Shown piece after piece: positions 27,052 to 36,200 of a DNA stretch of 64,000 nucleotides. A program made the translations under genes and the position numbers. Source of the DNA: Obesumbacterium proteus. Lineage in GTDB: Bacteria > Pseudomonadota > Gammaproteobacteria > Enterobacterales > Enterobacteriaceae. A model generated the notes under the pieces. That model did not search any database and had not been told where the DNA came from. It worked only from the letters and a program-made list of their open reading frames with translations. Positions within the stretch are counted from its first letter, which is position 1, and every line of letters begins with the position of its first letter. The stretch is taken from assembly GCF_001586165.1 (NCBI RefSeq), contig NZ_CP014608.1:2480001-2544000 (forward strand), read 5' to 3'.

Positions 27052-27696
27052 ATGCGTATCATTCTGCTTGGCGCTCCTGGCGCGGGTAAAGGCACTCAGG
27101 CACAGTTCATCATGGAGAAATACGGCATTCCGCAAATCTCTACGGGTGACATGCTGCGTGCAGCAGTGAAAGCCGGTACCGAACTGGGCAAAAAAGCAAA
27201 AGAAATCATGGATGCGGGCATGCTGGTAACTGATGAACTGGTTATCGCCTTGGTTAAAGAACGCATCACTCAGGAAGATTGCCGCAATGGTTTCCTGCTA
27301 GATGGCTTCCCACGCACCATTCCTCAAGCTGATGCTATGAAAGAAGCGGGCATCAACGTTGATTTCGTACTGGAATTTGATGTTCCTGACGAGCTGATCG
27401 TTGAACGTATTATCGGTCGTCGCGTACATCAGGGTTCTGGCCGTGTTTACCATATTAAATTCAACCCACCTAAGGTTGAAGGTAAAGACGATGTGACCGG
27501 CGAAGAACTGGTTACCCGTAAGGACGATCAGGAAGAAACCGTACGTAAGCGCTTGGTTGAATATCATCAGCAGACTGCTCCGCTGATCGGTTACTACAGC
27601 GCAGAAGCCGCAAACGGCAAGACTAAGTACGTCAAATTAGACGGTACTCAGTCTGTTGCAGCCGTTCGTGCTGAGCTGGAAACTATCCTAGGCTAA
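27052..27696 (+). CDS. adk: Adenylate kinase
   Basis: Catalyses ATP + AMP to 2 ADP and is essential for adenylate balance. The 214-aa length is the same as in E. coli. The P-loop is GAPGAGKGTQ (residues 7-16), the AMP-binding part is STGDMLRAAVK and GFPRTIPQA, and the LID domain (about 122-159) lacks the zinc cysteines (VHQGSGRVYHIKFNPPKVEGKDDVTGEEL), as in enteric bacteria. AAGAGG lies upstream of the ATG. It is monocistronic, with a terminator downstream. Confidence 0.98.
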   Translation: MRIILLGAPGAGKGTQAQFIMEKYGIPQISTGDMLRAAVKAGTELGKKAKEIMDAGMLVTDELVIALVKERITQEDCRNGFLLDGFPRTIPQADAMKEAGINVDFVLEFDVPDELIVERIIGRRVHQGSGRVYHIKFNPPKVEGKDDVTGEELVTRKDDQEETVRKRLVEYHQQTAPLIGYYSAEAANGKTKYVKLDGTQSVAAVRAELETILG

Positions 27697-27737
27697 GAAA
27701 TAAGAACGATTTTAGGCGAGTTTGGCCTAGAAACGAT

Positions 27738-27768
27738 GAAAGGCGGCTAATAAATAGCCGCCTTTTCT
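27738..27768 (+). terminator. Intrinsic terminator of adk
   Basis: An 11-bp stem AAAGGCGGCTA/TAGCCGCCTTT (27739-27749, 27755-27765) is followed by TCTAT; the T tract forms part of the stem. Confidence 0.85.
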
Positions 27769-27882
27769 ATATCCACCTTTTGATGGTGTTGACCAATAAG
27801 AGTAATTGGTTGGGATTTGCAGCATTTTGGTTACAATATCAAAACTTCCAATCTATCAAGATAATGCATAACCGAGGGCAGC

Positions 27883-28857
27883 ATGAGGCAAGAAAAGTTC
27901 GGCGTACTGTTAGTTAATCTGGGCACGCCAGAGGCTCCAACCTCGTCAGCGGTTAAACGTTACCTAGCCGAGTTCCTCAGCGATAAACGCGTGGTCGATG
28001 TTTCTCGCCTGATCTGGTGGCCGGTTTTAAACGGTATCATTTTGCCGATCCGCTCTCCTCGCGTCGCCAAACTGTATCAATCCGTCTGGATGGATGAAGG
28101 CTCGCCGCTGATGGTGTATAGCCGTCGCCAGCAGGCAGCTTTGCAGGCACGTTTGCCTAATATTCCGGTTGAATTGGGCATGAGCTATGGTCAGCCCGCG
28201 CTGAAAAGCGCAATTGATAAACTGCATGATGCCGGTGTCGATCGCATTATTCTGCTGCCGCTTTATCCGCAATATTCCTGTTCGACGAACGCCGCGGTGT
28301 TTGATGCGGTTGCCCGGCATTTTGCTCAGATGCGCCGTATTCCGTCGCTAAACTTTATCCGTGATTATGCGGAGCATCCTGCTTATATCGCGGCGCTGAG
28401 CCAGACGATTAAAACCAGTTTTGCCCAACATGGCGAACCTGACATGCTGCTGTTCTCATTCCACGGTATTCCACAGCGTTATGCCGATCAGGGCGATGAT
28501 TATCCGCAGCGTTGCCGTGTGACTACCCGCGCAGTGGCCGATGCATTAGGGCTTAGCGCTGAGCGTTACATGATGACTTACCAGTCACGATTTGGCCGTG
28601 AACAATGGCTAACTCCCTTCACTGACAAAACGATTGAACAGCTTCCCGCTAAAGGCGTGAAGCACCTTCAGGTTATCTGCCCAGGATTTTCCGCCGATTG
28701 TCTGGAAACGCTTGAAGAGATCAAGGTGCAAAACAAAGAGTTCTTTATCGAAGCGGGGGGAACGCAGTTTGAATATATTCCTGCGCTCAACGACGACGCG
28801 TTGCATATCGAACTGTTTTATCAGCTGGTGATGGAGCAGATGACGCGCCCTGCGTGA
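27883..28857 (+). CDS. hemH: Ferrochelatase
   Basis: Inserts Fe2+ into protoporphyrin IX in the last step of haem synthesis. The 324-aa product (E. coli 320) shows the family blocks GVLLVNLGTPEAP, QSVWMDEGSPLMVYSRRQ, the catalytic-His motif LFSFHGIPQRYADQGDDYPQRC, MTYQSRFGREQWLTPFT and CPGFSADCLETLEEI. No C-terminal iron-sulfur cysteine cluster is present, as in E. coli. Start MRQEKFGVLLV. The gene lies between adk and gsk; aes, found between hemH and gsk in E. coli, is missing here. Confidence 0.98.
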   Translation: MRQEKFGVLLVNLGTPEAPTSSAVKRYLAEFLSDKRVVDVSRLIWWPVLNGIILPIRSPRVAKLYQSVWMDEGSPLMVYSRRQQAALQARLPNIPVELGMSYGQPALKSAIDKLHDAGVDRIILLPLYPQYSCSTNAAVFDAVARHFAQMRRIPSLNFIRDYAEHPAYIAALSQTIKTSFAQHGEPDMLLFSFHGIPQRYADQGDDYPQRCRVTTRAVADALGLSAERYMMTYQSRFGREQWLTPFTDKTIEQLPAKGVKHLQVICPGFSADCLETLEEIKVQNKEFFIEAGGTQFEYIPALNDDALHIELFYQLVMEQMTRPA

Positions 28858-28873
28858 TCGCCATTGGCTAAAG

Positions 28874-28906
28874 TTAATCGTCAGAGTCTTGGGCTCTGAC
28901 GATTAA
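28874..28906. repeat. Strong dyad between hemH and gsk
   Basis: A 13-bp perfect inverted repeat, TTAATCGTCAGAG and CTCTGACGATTAA, with a seven-base centre lies 16 bp after hemH. No T tract follows, so it is either a non-canonical terminator or an operator for gsk. Confidence 0.6.
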
Positions 28907-28973
28907 GCAAGTGATGTGTTAGAATTCTCGGCTTCCCGTTAATAACAACGCTTCATAACTGCTGACGACACTG

Positions 28974-30275
28974 ATGAAATTCCCTGGCCAACGCAAATCT
29001 AAACACTACTTTCCTGTAAACGCGCGCGATCCGTTGTTGCATGCAACGCAAAAAAGCGAGATTGATACCTCCTACGTGGTCGGCATCGACCAAACGCTGG
29101 TGGATATTGAGGCGAAAGTCAGCGACGAATTTATTACCCGTTATCGTCTGAGTCAGGGACATTCTCTGGTGATTGAAGACGATGTTGCGGAAGCGCTGTA
29201 TCAAGAGTTGAAAGATAACGAACTGATCACCCATGAGTTTGCCGGTGGCACTATCGGCAACACCATGCACAACTACTCCGTTTTGGCTGACGATCGTTCC
29301 ATTTTACTGGGCGTGATGTGCAGCAACGTGAAAATTGGTAGCTATGCCTATCGCTATCTGTGTAATACCTCCAGCCGTACCGATCTCAACTATCTGCAAG
29401 GCGTTGATGGCGCGATTGGTCGCTGTTTCACCTTAATTAGTGAGAACGGCGAACGTACCTTTGCTATCAGCCCTGGAATGATGAATCAGCTGCGTCCTGA
29501 AAGCATTCCGGAAGAGGTTATTGCTGGCGCTTCTGCACTGGTGTTGACGGCCTATTTGGTGCGCTGCAAACCGGGCGAGCCGATGCGCGATGCCACGATG
29601 AAAGCCATTGAATACGCGAAAAAGCACAATGTACCGGTGGTGTTGACGCTGGGGACTAAGTTTGTGATTGCTGACGATCCGCAGTGGTGGCGTGATTTCC
29701 TGCGCGATAACGTCACAGTTGTGGCGATGAATGAAGAAGAAGCTGAAGCCTTAACTGGATTAAGCGATCCGCTTGCCGCATCAGATAAAGCATTGGAGTG
29801 GGTTGATCTGGTTCTGTGTACCGCGGGGCCGATTGGCTTATATATGGCGGGTTACACTGAAGAAGAAGGCAAACGTAAGACTCAGCATCCATTGCTGCCG
29901 GGTGTTATTCCCGAATTTAACCTGTATGAATTCAGCCGTCCGATGCGCAAAAGCGCCTGTGAAAATCCGTTCAAAATTTACTCGCATATTGCGCCATACA
30001 TGGGCGGCCCTGAGAAAATCATGAACACCAACGGGGCTGGCGACGGTGCTCTTGCCGCCTTGCTGCATGACGTGGCTGCCAACGGTTTCCACCGTACCAA
30101 CGTGCCAAACTCCAGCAAACATCAGCGTACTTACCTGACGTATTCTTCGCTGGCACAGGTCTGTAAATACGCGAACCGCGTGAGTTATCAGGTGCTGAAC
30201 CAGCATTCACCTCGTCTAACGCGCGGCCTGCCGGAACGAGAAGATAGTTTGGAAGAGTCGTACTGGGAGAGGTAA
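28974..30275 (+). CDS. gsk: Inosine-guanosine kinase
   Basis: PfkB-family ribokinase that phosphorylates guanosine and inosine in purine salvage. The 433-aa protein (E. coli 434) begins MKFPGQRKSKHYFPVNARDPLL. The nucleoside-binding block FAGGTIGNTMHNYSVLAD, the central TAYLVRCKPGEPMRDATMKAIEYAKKHNVPVVLTLGTKF and the catalytic-base/anion-hole motif NTNGAGDGALAALLHD are conserved. The C-terminus HSPRLTRGLPEREDSLEESYWER is almost identical to E. coli. It is followed by 553 bp without a protein gene that hold two structured repeats. Confidence 0.98.
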   Translation: MKFPGQRKSKHYFPVNARDPLLHATQKSEIDTSYVVGIDQTLVDIEAKVSDEFITRYRLSQGHSLVIEDDVAEALYQELKDNELITHEFAGGTIGNTMHNYSVLADDRSILLGVMCSNVKIGSYAYRYLCNTSSRTDLNYLQGVDGAIGRCFTLISENGERTFAISPGMMNQLRPESIPEEVIAGASALVLTAYLVRCKPGEPMRDATMKAIEYAKKHNVPVVLTLGTKFVIADDPQWWRDFLRDNVTVVAMNEEEAEALTGLSDPLAASDKALEWVDLVLCTAGPIGLYMAGYTEEEGKRKTQHPLLPGVIPEFNLYEFSRPMRKSACENPFKIYSHIAPYMGGPEKIMNTNGAGDGALAALLHDVAANGFHRTNVPNSSKHQRTYLTYSSLAQVCKYANRVSYQVLNQHSPRLTRGLPEREDSLEESYWER

Positions 30276-30372
30276 GTGGTTATCTCTGCTGATTGATTTA
30301 TGTCGCTGGAGTGTAACGTTCCGCCCGCCAGTCAATATCGAGCATTATTGCCACATCAGTGAAGGCGTACGG

Positions 30373-30497
30373 GCAGAGACCACCAGCGCGTGGTCTCTGC
30401 ACTCGCGCGCTTTTATCCGAGATGCCATCTCCGCTCTGGTTTGGTATCGTCCATCCAGGGCGTCCCAAACTCCGCCGGTACATCCCTATACCGGCGG
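30373..30497 (-). repeat. Structured three-hairpin element, copy A
   Basis: Read on the minus strand it has three hairpins. The first is CCGCCGGTA/TACCGGCGG with an AGGGA-containing loop (30472-30497). After one base comes GTTTGG/CCAAAC with a 20-base loop containing CCTGGATGG (30439-30470). The third is a 10-bp perfect stem GCAGAGACCA/TGGTCTCTGC (30373-30400). No reading frame is convincing. Copy B at 30604 has the same order, loops and spacing. Bases 30276-30372 and 30498-30590 show no feature I can name. Confidence 0.6.
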
Positions 30498-30590
30498 CTC
30501 TCCCTGCCAATACTTAAACTAAAAACCAGACACGCGTTTTGCTTTAACTTTGACTTTTTTCGGCACGTTGTTCTTCAGCCAAATCGAGGA

Positions 30591-30819
30591 GTGTAGGCTA
30601 GGATTCGCCGACAGGGACGTCGGCGAAAGAACGGAGGAGCCAGGATGGCGATTGCCGTTCGTTCCGTTAAAGCCGGAGTGACGAGATGCGGGCACCTGCG
30701 AAGCAGGCTGAAGGGCGGTGCCAAGCTGGGGAGTCGGGGGGCAGCGATTGGCCCCCCGACTCGGACGCCTGTAAGGTGTATATGTAGATTTCGGTGTATT
30801 AGGCGTACGAAACCTACAC
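30591..30819 (+). repeat. Structured three-hairpin element, copy B, with short inverted ends
   Basis: Hairpin 1 is TTCGCCGAC/GTCGGCGAA with loop AGGGAC (30604-30627). After one base comes hairpin 2, GAACGG/CCGTTC with a 20-base loop containing CCAGGATGG (30629-30660). There follows an extra GGCACC/GGTGCC arm (30691-30722) and a 12-bp perfect stem GAGTCGGGGGGC/GCCCCCCGACTC (30731-30762). GTGTAGG at 30591 and CCTACAC at 30813 form inverted ends. The element stops 9 bp before the ybaL stop codon. Confidence 0.6.
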
Positions 30820-30828
30820 AGTTCTCAT

Positions 30829-32526
30829 TCAGATCGGGCACTCCTGCATCTTATCCGCATCCGTCATCTTATCGACCTGTAGCAATTCCAGCATGCTGTT
30901 GGCAATTTCACGCTCTCCCATCACCACCTGATTGGCGCCACGGTCTGAAATGTAGGCCACTTCATCGTCGTAGTGCGCACGGGCAATAATATCCAGCGTA
31001 TCGCGTTTGGTTCGGGCGAAGGCCACAATTTCACCGGCTTCATAGCCGTTCGGAATGGTGAGCAGCAGCCAGCGTGCGCAGTCAATTCTTGCCAGCTCCA
31101 TGATTTCAGGATTAGCCGCATTCCCTAGCACGGCATGAATGCCTTGCTCACGCAGCGCTTCAACGCGTGGGCGTGAGTTCTCGATAACCACCAAAGGAAC
31201 GCCCGCATCGTGTAGCTTAGCCCCAATCAGGCTGCCTACGCGCCCGTAACCAACCAGGAGCACGTGGTTGCATAGGTCAACGGGGATCTGCTTCTCTTCT
31301 TCCTCTGTGACCTCTTGTAGGCTCTGATCTTCGATAGTCTCGGTTTTGGCGAGATAGCGTTCTAACAGCGTAAAGAGCAGTGGGTTAATCATGATGGAAA
31401 GGATAGCGCCCGCCAGCACCAAATTCCGTCCTTCTGGCGACAGCATATTCAACGAGATGCCTAAACCCGCCAGAATAAAGGCGAACTCACCGATCTGCGC
31501 CAAGCTCACTGAAACGGTTAGAGCAGTACGCTTGGAGTAACCAAACATTTTAACCAGTAAGAACGCAGCAACGGATTTACCAAAGACGATAATCGCCAAG
31601 CAACCCAACACCGCCAGCGGCTGTTCAACCAGAATCATCGGATCAAACAGCATCCCCACCGAAACAAAGAACAGAACCGCAAAAGCGTCGCGCAGCGGAA
31701 GCGTGTCGTGAGCGGCGCGATGGCTAAGCTCAGACTCGTTCAGAACCATCCCGGCAAAGAACGCGCCCAGCGCGAAGGAAACGTCGAAGATTGCTACTGC
31801 GCCATACGCCACGCCCATCGCCAGTGCTAAAACGGAAAGCGTAAACAGCTCGCGAGAACCGGTGCTGGCGGTTTTTGCCAGAATCCACGGCACCACACGG
31901 CGACCCACCACAATCATAATGGTGATAAAGGCCACGACTTTACCCAGCGTAATACCCAGCTCGATCAGCAGGTCTTTGAGCTGCATATCTTGGCCTTCGC
32001 CCATAATTCCAGCAAAAGCAGGTAGCAGAACCAGCGTAAGCACCATGGCGAGATCTTCAACGATCAGCCAACCAATGGCGATTTGGCCGCGTTGGCTGTC
32101 AATCAACTGCCGCTCTTCCAGAGCGCGCAGCAACACCACGGTACTCGCGGTGGATAAACATAAGCCAAACACTAAACCAGTCACTAAATCCCAACCCAAC
32201 AACGACGAAAGCCCCATACCCAACAGCGTCGCTACGGCAATTTGTGCAATAGCGCCGGGTATGGCGATATTTTTAACCGCCATCAAATCTTTTAAGGAGA
32301 AATGCAAACCAACGCCGAACATCAGCAGGATAACGCCAATTTCGGCCAGCTCAGGGGCAAGCGAGGTGTCTGCCACAAAACCGGGGGTGAATGGACCAGC
32401 AAGCACGCCTGCAACGAGATAGCCCACCAATGGGGATATTCGCAGACGATTTGCCAGCATACCTAAAAGAAAGGCGAGAACTAAGCCTCCAACGATTGTC
32501 GTAATAAGCGGGGTTGAGTGATGCAT
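30829..32526 (-). CDS. ybaL: CPA2-family K+/cation-proton antiporter YbaL
   Basis: A 565-aa inner-membrane transporter of the KefB/KefC type (E. coli YbaL 558 aa). The N-terminal part has about 12 membrane helices (MHHSTPLITTIVGGLVLAFLLGMLANRL to LLFTLLERYL), including the charged GWLIVEDLAMVLTLVLLP segment. The C-terminal RCK/TrkA-N domain begins HVLLVGYGRVGSLIGAKLHDAGVPLVVIENSRPRVEALREQG, a Rossmann NAD-binding fold. Activity has not been well defined; K+ or Na+ efflux coupled to H+ is the family expectation. No KefF/KefG partner is adjacent. Confidence 0.94.
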   Translation of the reverse strand: MHHSTPLITTIVGGLVLAFLLGMLANRLRISPLVGYLVAGVLAGPFTPGFVADTSLAPELAEIGVILLMFGVGLHFSLKDLMAVKNIAIPGAIAQIAVATLLGMGLSSLLGWDLVTGLVFGLCLSTASTVVLLRALEERQLIDSQRGQIAIGWLIVEDLAMVLTLVLLPAFAGIMGEGQDMQLKDLLIELGITLGKVVAFITIMIVVGRRVVPWILAKTASTGSRELFTLSVLALAMGVAYGAVAIFDVSFALGAFFAGMVLNESELSHRAAHDTLPLRDAFAVLFFVSVGMLFDPMILVEQPLAVLGCLAIIVFGKSVAAFLLVKMFGYSKRTALTVSVSLAQIGEFAFILAGLGISLNMLSPEGRNLVLAGAILSIMINPLLFTLLERYLAKTETIEDQSLQEVTEEEEKQIPVDLCNHVLLVGYGRVGSLIGAKLHDAGVPLVVIENSRPRVEALREQGIHAVLGNAANPEIMELARIDCARWLLLTIPNGYEAGEIVAFARTKRDTLDIIARAHYDDEVAYISDRGANQVVMGEREIANSMLELLQVDKMTDADKMQECPI

Positions 32527-32567
32527 CTAGACTCCTTCTAGCACTGCACGAACAGCTAAATAATTAA

Positions 32568-32620
32568 TACCCTTCTTAACTTGAAGCAGCGCTGGATAGC
32601 TCGCCGCAACTTCAATTAAT
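32568..32620. repeat. Short imperfect palindrome, possibly a decayed ERIC-type repeat
   Basis: The ends CCCTTCTTAACTTGAAGCAGCG and CGCCGCAACTTCAATTAA are imperfectly complementary. They resemble the outer ends of the ERIC copy at 43871 (CCCTTCATACTTGAAGCGG). The ERIC core is missing. It lies upstream of ybaL. The remaining 200 bp before the fsr terminator hold nothing else I recognise. Confidence 0.3.
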
Positions 32621-32838
32621 GTGTGTATAAATCCGGCGTTTTCCACTCTTTTATGGCAATCAATGTGTATTGGTTGAGTGAAACCCACAGGTATCTGTAA
32701 TAAGTTTATTGTATTTATCGGAATTCTGCTGAGTTAATTTTGGGAAATAGGTCTGAATTTAGAAAAAAACGCGCCAACGGCAGTAAAGAGAGGTTTTGTG
32801 ATACGACCGCATGCAGCACGCGGCTTTGAGGAAAAGCA

Positions 32839-32870
32839 AACCCGACCAATCCTACAGGATAAGTCGGGTT
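32839..32870 (-). terminator. Terminator downstream of fsr
   Basis: The stem AACCCGAC/GTCGGGTT has an inner ATCCT/AGGAT pairing, just past the fsr stop. On the minus strand only a short T run follows. Confidence 0.7.
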
Positions 32871-32877
32871 ATTAAGT

Positions 32878-34101
32878 CTAATTAGCGTCTTTATGTTCTA
32901 TATTTGGCAATAAGGCCGTCAAGATGCCGAGTAATGGTAGGAATGCGCAAATCTGATAAACCAAGTCGATGCTGGTTAAATCGGCAACATAGCCTAAAAC
33001 TGCGGCACCTAAGCCACCCATACCAAAGGCAAAACCAAAGAAGAGGCCTGATACCATCCCAACTTTGCCTGGAATCAACTCTTGCGCGTACACCAAGATG
33101 GCTGAAAACGCTGAGGCCAGAATTACACCGATAATCACGGTTAAAACCCCAGTCCAGTAAAGGGATGCATAAGGTAAAGCCAGCGTAAACGGTGCAACGC
33201 CTAGAATAGAGCCCCAAATAACATATTTACGTCCTATCTTATCGCCCAGAGGCCCGCCAATAATGGTTCCGGCGGCAACGGCAAACAGGAAGGCAAACAA
33301 ATGTATTTGCGCACTTTGTACTGAAACACCGAACTTATGGATAAGATAAAAGGTGTAATAGCTGCTAATACTGGTGAGATAGAAGTATTTCGAGAAAATC
33401 AGCACCAGCAGTATGGATAAGGAAATCACCACGGTACGGCGTGGAAGCACTTTCACGTTGCCGTGGCCTTTAGGCTTACCTTTGCTTTGTCGGGTTTGCT
33501 GCTGATACCACTTGCTGACCTGAAGCAAAACAACGATAGCCAGCAGCGCCGCTAGAGAAAACCATGCAATATTTCCCTGACCATAAGGTGCAATGACCGC
33601 TGCCGCTAGCAAGGGGCCCAGCGAGCTACCAAAGTTACCGCCCACCTGAAACACCGACTGCGCGAGGCCGTGGCGTCCGCCAGAGGCCATACGTGCGACA
33701 CGAGAGGACTCTGGGTGGAAAATAGACGACCCTGTACCCACTAATGCGGCGGCGATCAGCACAATTTCAAAACTAGGCGCAACGGAAAGCAGTAAAAGCC
33801 CCGCTAAGGTGAAGCCCATGCCGATTGGCAGGGAGTAGGGTTTCGGATGCTTGTCAGTGTACATACCGATCAACGGTTGCAGCATAGAGGCAGTCAGTTG
33901 ATAGGTCAGTGTGATAAGGCCTATTTGTGCAAAGTTCAGCGAAAACTCACCACGCAAAATAGGGTAGATCGCCAGAATCAGCGATTGAATCATATCGTTT
34001 AGCAAATGGGACACGCTGATAGCGCCCAGAATGGAAAACGAGGTGCGATTGACGGGCTTTTGTGTCACGGAGTCGGACACCGGATCGATGCGGTCAGTCA
34101 T
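32878..34101 (-). CDS. fsr: Fosmidomycin resistance efflux protein Fsr
   Basis: MFS exporter of 407 aa (E. coli Fsr 406) that confers fosmidomycin resistance when overproduced. The family blocks SISVSHLLNDMIQSLILAIYPILR-like (ISVSHLLNDMIQ), GMYTDKHPKPYSLPIGM, GTGSSIFHPESSRVARMASGGRHGLAQSVFQVGGNFGSSLGPLLAA and GGPLGDKIGRKYVIW are conserved. About 12 membrane helices are evident. It is divergent from ushA, with a 312-bp shared control region, in the same order as in E. coli. Confidence 0.95.
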   Translation of the reverse strand: MTDRIDPVSDSVTQKPVNRTSFSILGAISVSHLLNDMIQSLILAIYPILRGEFSLNFAQIGLITLTYQLTASMLQPLIGMYTDKHPKPYSLPIGMGFTLAGLLLLSVAPSFEIVLIAAALVGTGSSIFHPESSRVARMASGGRHGLAQSVFQVGGNFGSSLGPLLAAAVIAPYGQGNIAWFSLAALLAIVVLLQVSKWYQQQTRQSKGKPKGHGNVKVLPRRTVVISLSILLVLIFSKYFYLTSISSYYTFYLIHKFGVSVQSAQIHLFAFLFAVAAGTIIGGPLGDKIGRKYVIWGSILGVAPFTLALPYASLYWTGVLTVIIGVILASAFSAILVYAQELIPGKVGMVSGLFFGFAFGMGGLGAAVLGYVADLTSIDLVYQICAFLPLLGILTALLPNIEHKDAN

Positions 34102-34413
34102 AGTCTGTTTTTATGATTTCGTCAGTTAAGGAGCTATTTATGCAGGCAGATAAATAGGGATAGACATCACGCTAACAATGACAAAGTTTATCATTCTTGG
34201 TCAACCGTTGTTTTTACCTTCCGATGGACTATTTACCGGATATTGAGCCTAAATGAACGGCGTAATTTGAAATGGCTCGCAAAAAAATGAAAAGATCTCC
34301 TTATCTTGCCGTTAGAATTTTAGACTTGGTATCACACACAGTGATTTGAATTTGATAATCATAATAATGAGAAAGTCTTTGGGATGATGAATATGACGAC
34401 ACGGAGAATCCGT
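34102..34413. promoter_or_regulatory. Divergent fsr/ushA control region
   Basis: No gene is visible. A dyad ATCAC-ACACA-GTGAT lies at 34331-34345. Just after it, GATAATCATAATAATGAG (34354-34371) resembles tandem Fur hexamers (about 14 of 19 positions against the consensus). Neither site has support beyond pattern, and ushA is not a known Fur target. Confidence 0.3.
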
Positions 34414-36075
34414 ATGAAATTGGCTTTAAAAGGCAGTGCATGTGCGTTAGCGGTCACTCTGGCAATGGTGCCTACGTGGGCAGCAGCATGGGAAAAAGAT
34501 AAAACCTATAACATCACCATTCTGCATACTAACGATCATCACGGCCATTTTTGGCAGAACGCTAACGGTGAATATGGCTTAGCGGCACAAAAGACGCTGG
34601 TGGATCAGATTCGCCATGAAGTGGCTGCGCAGGGCGGCAGCGTGTTGTTGCTTTCCGGTGGCGACATTAATACCGGCGTTCCTGAATCAGATTTACAGGA
34701 TGCCGAGCCTGATTTTCGTGGCATGAACCTCGTGGGCTATGACGCGATGGCTATCGGTAATCATGAGTTCGATAACCCACTGTCGGTCCTGCGCCAGCAG
34801 GAAAAATGGGCCACGTTCCCGTTACTTTCCGCCAATATTTATCAGCAAGGTACAGAAAAGCGTCTGTTTAAACCGTATGAAATATTCGATAAGCAAGATA
34901 TCAAAATTGCGGTAATTGGCTTAACCACCGACGATACGGCCAAAATTGGTAATCCTGAACTGCTGAAAGGTATCGAGTTCCGCGATCCCGCTGTAGAAGC
35001 AAAAACGCTGATCCAGCAGATCAAACAAAATGAAAAACCGGATGTGATTATTGCCGCCACCCATATGGGACATTATGACAACGGCAACCACGGTTCGAAC
35101 GCGCCGGGCGACGTTGAAATGGCGAGAAAATTGCCAGCGGGGTATCTCGATATGATCGTCGGCGGCCACTCGCAGGATCCTGTGTGTATGGCATCTGAGA
35201 ACAAAAAACAGGCCGATTATGTACCGGGAACGCCGTGCGCGCCCGATCGTCAAAATGGAACGTGGATCGTACAGGCGCATGAGTGGGGGAAATACGTTGG
35301 GCGTGCTGATTTCAGCTTCCGTAACGGTGAGCTGACTTTGCAACACTACCAGCTCATTCCGGTCAATTTGAGTCAGAAAGTGACGAAAGACGATGGCACG
35401 ACGGAACGCGCTTACTACACCCACAAGATTGACGAAAACCCGCAGATGCTCAAGCTGCTAACGCCGTTTGAAGAAAAGGGCAAAGCGCAGTTGGAGGTTA
35501 AGGTCGGCAGCGTGGATGGCAAATTGATGGGCGATCGTAGCAAAGTACGCTTCGAACAAACCAATATGGCGCGTTTACTGCTTGCTGCACAGATGGAGCG
35601 CACGCAGGCAGATTTAGCCGTGATGAGCGGTGGAGGAGTACGAGATTCCATTGAGCCGGGTGATATTACCTACAAAGATGTGCTGAAGGTTCAGCCTTTT
35701 GGCAATCTGGTGGCCTACGTCGAGATGAACGGCCGCGATCTTGAAAAATATCTGGCGGTAGTTGCTAATAAAAAAGTCGATTCTGGCGCGTATGCGCAGT
35801 TTGCTAACGTGAGCCTCGTGGCCGACGGGCAAGGTGTCAGCGATGTGAAAATCAAGGGAGCACCTTTGCAGGCAGACAAAACGTATCGTTTAGCTTTGTT
35901 GAGTTTTAACGCCACCGGCGGCGATGATTACCCTATCGTGAGCGATAGACCAAGCTATGTGAACACGGGGTTTGTCGATGCTGAAGTGCTGAAGCAGTAC
36001 ATCGAAAAACACTCTCCGCTTAAAGTCGCAGACTATGAGCCGAAGGGCGAGATTGTTTATAAGTCGGCGAATTAA
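34414..36075 (+). CDS. ushA: Periplasmic UDP-sugar hydrolase / 5'-nucleotidase
   Basis: Hydrolyses UDP-glucose and 5'-nucleotides in the periplasm for nucleoside scavenging. The 553-aa product has a Sec signal peptide (MKLALKGSACALAVTLAMVPTWAAA). The metallophosphatase domain carries the dinuclear metal ligands in TNDHHGHFW, GDINTG, GNHEFD and GGHSQDPVC, and the C-terminal substrate domain has QTNMARLLLAAQMERTQADLAVMSGGGVRDSI and SFNATGGDDYP. I use the ATG at 34414, with GGAG 8 bp upstream, because it fits the E. coli start; the frame opens 10 codons earlier. Confidence 0.97.
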   Translation: MKLALKGSACALAVTLAMVPTWAAAWEKDKTYNITILHTNDHHGHFWQNANGEYGLAAQKTLVDQIRHEVAAQGGSVLLLSGGDINTGVPESDLQDAEPDFRGMNLVGYDAMAIGNHEFDNPLSVLRQQEKWATFPLLSANIYQQGTEKRLFKPYEIFDKQDIKIAVIGLTTDDTAKIGNPELLKGIEFRDPAVEAKTLIQQIKQNEKPDVIIAATHMGHYDNGNHGSNAPGDVEMARKLPAGYLDMIVGGHSQDPVCMASENKKQADYVPGTPCAPDRQNGTWIVQAHEWGKYVGRADFSFRNGELTLQHYQLIPVNLSQKVTKDDGTTERAYYTHKIDENPQMLKLLTPFEEKGKAQLEVKVGSVDGKLMGDRSKVRFEQTNMARLLLAAQMERTQADLAVMSGGGVRDSIEPGDITYKDVLKVQPFGNLVAYVEMNGRDLEKYLAVVANKKVDSGAYAQFANVSLVADGQGVSDVKIKGAPLQADKTYRLALLSFNATGGDDYPIVSDRPSYVNTGFVDAEVLKQYIEKHSPLKVADYEPKGEIVYKSAN

Positions 36076-36200
36076 TCTGTAGAAACCAAGCTGATTCAGA
36101 GGGTAGATTTCTGCCCTCTGACCAGCACAAAGATCGCGGTCACCTAAACTTCCACCAGTCTAGCCGTCTAGATGAGAAAATTATTATTTGAAAATAGTTC

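Noticed and set aside
30645..30989. A 114-codon open frame through structured copy B into ybaL
   Set aside because: It is explained by the GC-rich hairpins and by antisense reading of ybaL; the peptide is Arg/Pro/Ser-rich low-quality sequence.
34354..34371. Fur box for ushA
   Set aside because: Only about 14 of 19 matches, poor in the right half, and no known link of ushA to iron; kept only as a weak note in the control-region entry.
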